Part shown: positions 13,806 to 15,167 of the stretch, in pieces | How the letters are laid out: each line of letters opens with the position of its first letter | Position numbering within the stretch: the stretch's first letter is position 1 | Assembly (NCBI GenBank): GCA_004559785.1 | Contig: SFXD01000054.1 | Coordinates: 1 to 15,167, forward strand | Direction of reading: 5' to 3' | Length of the DNA: 15,167 bases | DNA from: a bacterium | GTDB lineage: Bacteria > Bacteroidota > Bacteroidia > Bacteroidales > Bacteroidaceae | Program-made: the position numbers and the translations under genes | The notes under the pieces: model-generated | Databases searched by the model: none | What the model was told of the DNA's origin: nothing | The model's input: only the letters and a program-made list of their open reading frames with translations

Positions 13806-14765
13806 ATGACAGTTCACATTTTCAATCCCGATAACGACATGGCCCTTGCAGACGGCACTGCGGGCTATACTCCACCTGCCACAATCAGGCAAATGCGTAG
13901 CGAGTTGTGGTGGTTGCCAAACTGGTGGGCACACGACGACGACATAGTATGGAATGGCAAGGACCAGCTGTCCCTCGGAGAATCCGACGAGATACGCCCC
14001 TGGGGGTGGAGCCCTGCACTAATCCACAGGTTGAAGATGGCAGGCGTAGCAGAAGGACTCCTGCCTACGGACGACGAGATGGAACGCCTGCGCCAACTGT
14101 CACACCGCCAGACGGCAGTGGAGGCTCTGCGCAAGCAAAGAGACGACCGCCTGTTGGGCGAATCCCTCGTCGGGGACTCACACCTCTGCCACACGTGGGA
14201 GGAAGCTGCGCATGCCATGGAGCAATACCCCGAATGCGTGCTGAAGACCCCATGGAGCAGCAGCGGCAAAGGAGTCGCCTTCTCCTCGGCCAACAGAATC
14301 AAGGAGTGGTGCAGGAACGGAATACGCCGGCAGGGAAGCATCGTGGTAGAGCGCAAGTTGGACAAACTTGCCGACTTCGCCATGGAATTTCAATGCAAGG
14401 GAGGCGGCGTGGCGGAATACACGGGCCTTAGCCTTTTCTTCACAGGGTCCGATGGGTCGTACAGCGGCAACTGGGTTGCCCCGGAAAACCAGAAGGTGCA
14501 ATGGCTGCTCCAGTACGTCAGGCCGCAACATCTGATAGACATACGACACTGGTGGGAAGAGTATCTTTCTCATGCTGACTACGTCGGCCCGGTCGGAGTG
14601 GACATGATGCTGTGCAGGGACGGCATCTGCCCATGCGTAGAGATCAACTGGAGGATGACAATGGGTATGGTCGCCAACCTCGTGGCAGCCCAGGGACGCT
14701 ACGGCAAGCTCATAGTGGAATACATCTACGGACACTATTCCGCCGAAGTGGAGGCTTTCGGTTGA
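13806..14765 (+). CDS. ATP-grasp-like protein of unknown substrate
   Basis: A 319-residue cytoplasmic protein. It starts MTVHIFNPDNDMALADGTAG, a 'FNP.nD.ALA' opening I recall from uncharacterised Bacteroidales proteins, followed by YTPPATIRQMRSELWWLPNW. The C-terminal two thirds show ATP-grasp hallmarks in order: VLKTPWSSSGKGVAF (Lys147 and the Gly/Ser-rich ATP loop 151-156), SIVVERKLDKLADFAMEF (Glu182), GPVGVDMMLC (Asp266) and CVEINWRMTMGMVA (Glu279, Asn281, Arg283, the metal-binding 'E.N.R'). ATP-grasp enzymes activate a carboxylate as acyl phosphate and join it to an amine or thiol; neither partner can be named here. It is divergent from the multidomain glycosyltransferase/SpoIID gene and convergent with the next gene, 14 bp away. 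No other start is likely, since the promoter ends just upstream. Confidence 0.82.
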   Translation: MTVHIFNPDNDMALADGTAGYTPPATIRQMRSELWWLPNWWAHDDDIVWNGKDQLSLGESDEIRPWGWSPALIHRLKMAGVAEGLLPTDDEMERLRQLSHRQTAVEALRKQRDDRLLGESLVGDSHLCHTWEEAAHAMEQYPECVLKTPWSSSGKGVAFSSANRIKEWCRNGIRRQGSIVVERKLDKLADFAMEFQCKGGGVAEYTGLSLFFTGSDGSYSGNWVAPENQKVQWLLQYVRPQHLIDIRHWWEEYLSHADYVGPVGVDMMLCRDGICPCVEINWRMTMGMVANLVAAQGRYGKLIVEYIYGHYSAEVEAFG

Positions 14766-14779
14766 CCGTCGGCCAAAAG

Positions 14780-15167
14780 TCACGACTCGGGATAATCCCT
14801 GCAAGCATCGGGGATTCCGCATCTTTCCAGCCTGTCATTCCCTTCGCCGTCCTTCACATGCAGGTACAGGTGGCTGTCAGTAGCGGATATGTGGTATATC
14901 GGATGTGGGAAGCGCAATACGGTTCTCCTGCTTCCGCTCCAGTCAAACACAAGGATGCGGTCAGAGCAATACGGCTCGTCCAGGATTCGCTTGTCCGAAT
15001 ACAGGGCAAAGACATGGCTGCTGTTTGCACACAGGTCCAGTACCCCGTTCCTCGTATCTGCCGTGGGAACCACCTGACTCATTCCTCCCACCACCTCAGC
15101 CACGTAGTCGGGATTGCCATACCTGTAGGACTCTACAACGTCTATCCCACCATCGCAGACCCTTAGG
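14780..15167 (-). CDS. BF3164/TolB-like beta-propeller protein, C-terminal part (cut by window edge)
   Basis: An open frame runs from the window's right edge to the TGA at 14782-14780, giving 128 residues of the C-terminus. The phrase TADTRNGVLDLCANSSHVFA, then LYSDKRILDEPYCSDRILVF with DWSGSRRTVLRFPHPIYHIS, is the propeller-blade style of BF3164-like lipoproteins ('t...G..dl......iYaLYsg.......s..I.vFDw.G'). These are Bacteroidales surface or periplasmic proteins of unknown function. The N-terminus, and so any lipobox, is outside the window. An internal GTG at 15103 is not taken as the start because the frame stays open and in character upstream (DVVESYRYGNPDYV). It is tail-to-tail with the ATP-grasp-like gene, with only 14 bp between stops. 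Confidence 0.72.
   Translation of the reverse strand, partial: LRVCDGGIDVVESYRYGNPDYVAEVVGGMSQVVPTADTRNGVLDLCANSSHVFALYSDKRILDEPYCSDRILVFDWSGSRRTVLRFPHPIYHISATDSHLYLHVKDGEGNDRLERCGIPDACRDYPES

Noticed and set aside
14178..14822. Minus-strand open frame of 214 codons
   Set aside because: It runs antisense through the conserved ATP-grasp motifs and across the convergent gene end; no family resemblance.

Overview
The window reads as chromosomal core and near-core DNA from a member of the Bacteroidales, most likely Prevotellaceae or a close relative. Three lines of evidence support this. The recognisable genes (BamA, UppS, RibD, PrmC, RecX, PyrE, ArgH) have Bacteroidota-style sequences and gene order. 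Several genes carry the Bacteroidota -7 promoter element TAnnTTTG. Families largely restricted to this group are present (DUF6242-like, DUF6089-like, BF3164-like). Family names are from memory, not from a database search. No CRISPR array, IS element, integrase or phage gene was seen.

Left block (1-4344, minus strand): ribD, then a DUF6242-like lipoprotein, a DUF6089-like outer-membrane barrel, uppS and the 5' end of bamA. The last four are tightly packed with overlaps or short gaps and look like one cell-envelope transcription unit. It supplies the undecaprenyl carrier, the outer-membrane barrel assembly machine and two envelope proteins. A -7 element lies upstream of the lipoprotein gene.

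Middle block (4396-9028, plus strand): prmC and recX, then pyrE, an SRPBCC-fold protein, argH, and a small lipoprotein that overlaps argH by ATGA. The lipoprotein has a Rieske-like sequence pattern but carries two CxxC pairs in place of the canonical CxH/CxxH ligands. prmC is divergent from ribD, and its promoter ends almost at its start codon.

Right block (9114-15167): a tRNA-Leu(UAA) with its own promoter and a strong terminator, a cluster of three short palindromic repeats, and a one-domain MGMT-family gene. Then comes a 1237-residue minus-strand protein that joins a degenerate GT-A-like region, a GT2 glycosyltransferase, a HIT/GalT-like domain with an HxHxQ motif, and a SpoIID/LytB-type lytic transglycosylase domain. 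Divergent from it, across 186 bp with closely interleaved promoters, is an ATP-grasp-like protein. The window ends in the C-terminal part of a BF3164/TolB-like propeller protein on the minus strand.

The most interesting region is 9906-14765. The multidomain fusion and its divergent ATP-grasp neighbour could form an uncharacterised glycan or envelope modification pair. The fusion shows no signal peptide although one of its domains normally works on peptidoglycan outside the cytoplasm.
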